Source: Apoderus coryli
Taxonomy: Eukaryota > Arthropoda > Insecta > Coleoptera > Attelabidae
Length of the DNA stretch: 64,000 nt
Assembly (NCBI GenBank): GCA_911728435.2
Contig: OU452202.1
Span: 62,001-126,000, forward strand
Direction: 5' to 3'
In this document: positions 60,417 to 64,000 of the stretch, one piece after another
How the letters are laid out: every line of letters starts with the position of its first letter
Position numbering within the stretch: the stretch's first letter is position 1
Translations under genes and position numbers: made by a program
Notes under the pieces: generated by a model
The model's input: only the letters and a program-made list of their open reading frames with translations
What the model was told of the DNA's origin: nothing
Databases searched by the model: none

Positions 60417-63400
60417 ATGGAGAAATACTTGGTTATAAAGGATACTACAAAGTATGTGAAGAAATTTAAATTACGAGGGCGTGTGATGGAGTTTAAATTG
60501 AAGGATATACCCAACAACACAGAGCCTATAGCCTGGCTACAAGACGGGATTAATCAGATAGTTGGGAAGGCTACAGAGGGTTTAGTACCTACCGATATGG
60601 TTGGAATCAATTTCGGATGTCGTGATTTCAAAAGCGGCGACGGGTGGGTAGCTTTTCAACCACTAAGTTCTGTAAGTTCCAAAGATGTGTGGAGTATTAT
60701 TTATTCAATATACCAATCAAACGCTACAGCTGTGAACACGGACACATTTTGTCTTGGTGTTACAAGTGTTAGAATGCCTGCGGGAACCGGAAAGGCTAGA
60801 CAGTATGACACGTTTGAAGAGGAGTGTGCTGCTAGAGGTGGTATAATTACTATCAAGAACAAGGATAATCTATGTTTACCACGGGCGCTTGTTGTGGCTA
60901 AGGCATTTGTTGACAACGATCCTGACTACGGAAAAGTACGACGCGATATAAACAAAATACAACAACAAAGAGCTATTGCTCTAATGAATGCGGCCCTAGT
61001 AGAAATTACTGAAGAGGATGGGGGGATACCAGAACTCACCAGGTTCCAAGAACATTTACAGGGGTATAGAATTGTTGTTTATACATATGGTACTAAGGGT
61101 CGTGACACTATTTTTAAAGGTGTTGGAGAGGGTAAGGCGTTAAACCTGTTGTATCACAACAGGCATTATAACGTCATCACATCGCTAACATCAGCGTTTG
61201 TATGTACATACTATTACGAGAAGTGTAATATTCCTTACGATCATAAGACTAAACACAAATGTGATGGTACGTGCCCCGCCTGTCAGCAGTCACCGACGTG
61301 TGTTTCTGACACAAAGGTCAAATGCCTCGAGTGTAATAGAAGTTTTCGCGGCCATCAGTGTTTTGACAACCACAAGACTACTGGGTTATGCGATACAGTA
61401 AAATCCTGCCCTCTATGTTTTAAAACATGCAAAAATGATAGAATACACACATGTGGTGAGATTTTCTGCAAGATATGTAGAAAACACCAGCCCTCGCCCC
61501 ATTTCTGTTATATGCAGCCTAATAAACCGACCCCAAAAGACGACTTCATATTCATATTTTACGATCTGGAGACGCGTCAAGAGAAACGATTGACCGACGG
61601 TTCATACATTCACGAGCCCAATCTATGTGTTTTTAGGCAGGTGTGTCATAGTTGTTTAAATTCAGATGCCTTTATTTGTAAGAAATGTGGTGTACGATTA
61701 CAAATTTTAAAATCTAATAAATGTGTTGAGGGGTTCATGCTTCATATACTAGCAATGAGAAAACAATTTAAACATGTCGTTGTTTTAGCCCACTATGGCG
61801 GTGGTTACGATAACCAATTTATTTTAAGTCATATTCTCACTAAAACAGACCTGAAACCTGAACTTATTATGAACGGTACCAAATTAATTATTATGCAGTT
61901 AGATAATATTAGATTTATAGACTCGTTAAATTATTTTCCTATGGCTTTGGCGAAACTACCTAAAGCTTTTGGTCTTAAGACCTTAAAGAAGGGCTACTTT
62001 CCCCACCTATTCAATACGCTTGAAAACCAAAATTATGTTGGGCCTCTACCTGCTTTAGAGTTTTATAATCCCAACAATCTAAAAGCCGAAGAACGTGATG
62101 AATTAATAAAATGGTACAATGAGCATAAGAACGACACGTTTGATTTTCAGAAAGAATTTATTGGCTATTGTGTCTCAGACGTAGAGATTCTGACTGCCGC
62201 TTGTCTAAAATTTCGGCAGCTTATTCTAAACAAAAGCAATGTGTGCCCTTTTCTCGAGGCTTCAACTCTCCCATCGACATGTAACCTGGTGTTTCGTCGT
62301 AATTACCTTAAGCCCAATACGATTGGAATCATACCAAAGGGTGGTTACAGGTGTACTGATAACCAATCAAAAATAGCGCTGCAATGGTTATTATGGCAAG
62401 AAATAGAACACGGTATTAATATTCAACACGCTGGAAACGGCAAAGAAGCCGTCCTGGGCGGCTTAAAAGTTGATGGTTATTGCAAAGCAACTAATCAGGT
62501 CTTTGAATTCCAAGGGTGCTATTTCCATGGCTGTCCCTCGTGTTTTAAGTATAACAGGGACATCAAACTGCCCGATGGTTCAACACCAAATAGCCGCTAT
62601 GAAAACACAACGGAGAAAATCTCTCGCCTTAAAAGTATGGGTTACAATGTTGTCGAGTTGTGGGGTTGTCAGTTTGACCGGACCCCGGAAAATATCGAGC
62701 GTACAGCACCATTGCTGGGGCCTTTACCTTTAGACCCACGAGACGCATTTTATGGGGGTAGAACAGGAAACTGTGTTAGCTATTATAAATGTAAAGAGGG
62801 TGAAAAAATAAAATATGTTGACGTTTGTTCGCTGTATCCATGGGTCAACAAATATGGAAAGTATCCAGTCGGTCATCCGCGCGTGTATGTTGGCAAAGAG
62901 TGTAACGAGGTTGATATATTAAAGGTAGAAGGACTAATCAAATGCAAAATTCTACCCCCTACTAACTTGTGTCATCCCGTATTACCATTAAAGATGAACG
63001 GAAAGCTAATGTTTGTCTTATGTCGTACATGTGGTAAAACTAACAATTATGACGAGTGTTTACATACAGAGGAAGAAAGGGTACTATTTGGAACATGGGT
63101 TAGCGATGAAATTACAAAAGCTCTTGAAAAAGGATACCGCATGCTGGAAATTTACGAAATTTGGAAATATGAAATTGAGCAGTACGACCCTGTTACGAAA
63201 TCCGGGGGTTTATTTACTACCTATATTAACGATTTTCTACAAATTAAACAGCAAGCTTCTGGCTGGCCCCAGCATTGTCAAACTAAAGAGGAAAAAGATC
63301 TGTACCTGGAGGCGTATTTTCAGCAGGAAGGTGTTAGTTTATCGGCTGCAGAAATCGAAAGTAACCCTGCACTCAGGCAGTTGGGAAAATCTGTAATTAC

Positions 63401-64000
63401 TAGTTTCTGGGGCAAATTAGGACAACGCGAAAATCAAAGTAAGACATCTATTGTACATAACTCTGGAGAATTGTTTTCAATGCTGTATAATCCAACCATT
63501 ATTGTAAATACCGTCCTACCTGTCAATGAATATACGGTGCTGGTCAATTGGGAGCTAAAAGAAGAGGTATATGACCCACTACCCACAGTTAATGTCTGCT
63601 TAGCAGCGTACACCACAGCACAGGCTAGGCTCAAACTCTATAGTTATTTGGAGAAGTTGGAAAATAGGGTGTTGTACTACGATACAGACTCTGTGATTTA
63701 TGTATCACAACCCGAGCAATACGAGGTGCCGCTGGGCGAATTTTTGGGTGAAATGACTGACGAGTTGGGTGGTTTGTATATTACAGAATTTGTTAGTGGT
63801 GGTCCCAAGAATTATGCATATAAAGTAGGGTGTAACGACGACGACTGTAAAATTGTGTGTAAAGTTAAGGGTATCTCTTTAACATACGACACTGGTAAAC
63901 TAATCAATTTTGATACCATCAAAAACATGGTAATACGTACAATCAAACCAGATCCGTCGTACAAAGAAACACGAGGTGGTTACCGTCCCGATACAAAAGA
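60417..64000 (+). CDS. Protein-primed DNA polymerase B of a Polinton/Maverick element, open at window end
   Basis: It replicates the element from a protein-primed terminus. The frame is open for 1194 codons from ATG 60417 with no stop to the window edge. Order: an N-terminal region with DNLCLPRALVVAKAF (about 160-175), a Cys-rich segment (about 282-366), then a 3'-5' exonuclease with Exo I DLE (383-385), Exo II YDNQF (about 464-468) and Exo III Y584...D588. The polymerase domain follows: motif A DVCSLYP (802-808), motif B KSVITSFWGKLG (from 991), motif C YDTDS (D1089, D1091). All expected catalytic residues seen are present. Codon use is richer in G+C than the surroundings. The C-terminus, integrase, ATPase, protease and capsid genes would lie beyond the window. 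A stand-alone degraded copy cannot be excluded. Confidence 0.93.
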   Translation, partial: MEKYLVIKDTTKYVKKFKLRGRVMEFKLKDIPNNTEPIAWLQDGINQIVGKATEGLVPTDMVGINFGCRDFKSGDGWVAFQPLSSVSSKDVWSIIYSIYQSNATAVNTDTFCLGVTSVRMPAGTGKARQYDTFEEECAARGGIITIKNKDNLCLPRALVVAKAFVDNDPDYGKVRRDINKIQQQRAIALMNAALVEITEEDGGIPELTRFQEHLQGYRIVVYTYGTKGRDTIFKGVGEGKALNLLYHNRHYNVITSLTSAFVCTYYYEKCNIPYDHKTKHKCDGTCPACQQSPTCVSDTKVKCLECNRSFRGHQCFDNHKTTGLCDTVKSCPLCFKTCKNDRIHTCGEIFCKICRKHQPSPHFCYMQPNKPTPKDDFIFIFYDLETRQEKRLTDGSYIHEPNLCVFRQVCHSCLNSDAFICKKCGVRLQILKSNKCVEGFMLHILAMRKQFKHVVVLAHYGGGYDNQFILSHILTKTDLKPELIMNGTKLIIMQLDNIRFIDSLNYFPMALAKLPKAFGLKTLKKGYFPHLFNTLENQNYVGPLPALEFYNPNNLKAEERDELIKWYNEHKNDTFDFQKEFIGYCVSDVEILTAACLKFRQLILNKSNVCPFLEASTLPSTCNLVFRRNYLKPNTIGIIPKGGYRCTDNQSKIALQWLLWQEIEHGINIQHAGNGKEAVLGGLKVDGYCKATNQVFEFQGCYFHGCPSCFKYNRDIKLPDGSTPNSRYENTTEKISRLKSMGYNVVELWGCQFDRTPENIERTAPLLGPLPLDPRDAFYGGRTGNCVSYYKCKEGEKIKYVDVCSLYPWVNKYGKYPVGHPRVYVGKECNEVDILKVEGLIKCKILPPTNLCHPVLPLKMNGKLMFVLCRTCGKTNNYDECLHTEEERVLFGTWVSDEITKALEKGYRMLEIYEIWKYEIEQYDPVTKSGGLFTTYINDFLQIKQQASGWPQHCQTKEEKDLYLEAYFQQEGVSLSAAEIESNPALRQLGKSVITSFWGKLGQRENQSKTSIVHNSGELFSMLYNPTIIVNTVLPVNEYTVLVNWELKEEVYDPLPTVNVCLAAYTTAQARLKLYSYLEKLENRVLYYDTDSVIYVSQPEQYEVPLGEFLGEMTDELGGLYITEFVSGGPKNYAYKVGCNDDDCKIVCKVKGISLTYDTGKLINFDTIKNMVIRTIKPDPSYKETRGGYRPDTK

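Overview
This is AT-rich animal DNA, almost certainly from an arthropod. Its gene content is mainly transposon-borne: a spliced Helitron protein, a DD41D mariner-type transposase, a DUF4806-like gene inside a large inverted-repeat element, and a Polinton/Maverick-type DNA polymerase B. The introns are short GT-AG introns, and one candidate host gene is built of microexons. That mix, with many hairpin elements and minisatellites, fits a hemipteran such as an aphid best. The species is an inference. One 100-N assembly gap lies at 33344-33443.

Layout. 1-1345 is a non-coding repeat with a second copy at about 31860-33343, ending at the gap. 1561-14689 (minus) is an apparently intact seven-exon Helitron Rep/helicase gene whose introns host MITEs, a decayed mariner derivative and a 298-bp minisatellite. 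17037-24060 is a direct segmental duplication; one copy carries about 17 repeats of a 132-bp monomer where the other has a single one. 25166-28170 (minus) is a candidate gene of tiny in-phase exons (24-57 nt), including a tandemly duplicated exon-intron cassette. 28171-45790 is mostly a mosaic of duplicated, non-coding and element-derived segments, with tRNA-like remnants and one orphan exon.

45793-56301 is a 10.5-kb element with short inverted termini, a TA target duplication supported by empty sites, two different subterminal tandem arrays, a spliced DUF4806-like gene and a truncated possible transposase. 57063-59149 is a complete mariner-type element with about 370-bp near-identical inverted repeats. 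59722-59956 is an almost perfect 235-bp palindrome. 60417 to the window end is an open protein-primed DNA polymerase B.

The genes do not form a host pathway. The window is a nest of mobile elements, several apparently recent, around one unusual microexon gene. The strongest candidates for something undescribed are that gene and the 10.5-kb element.
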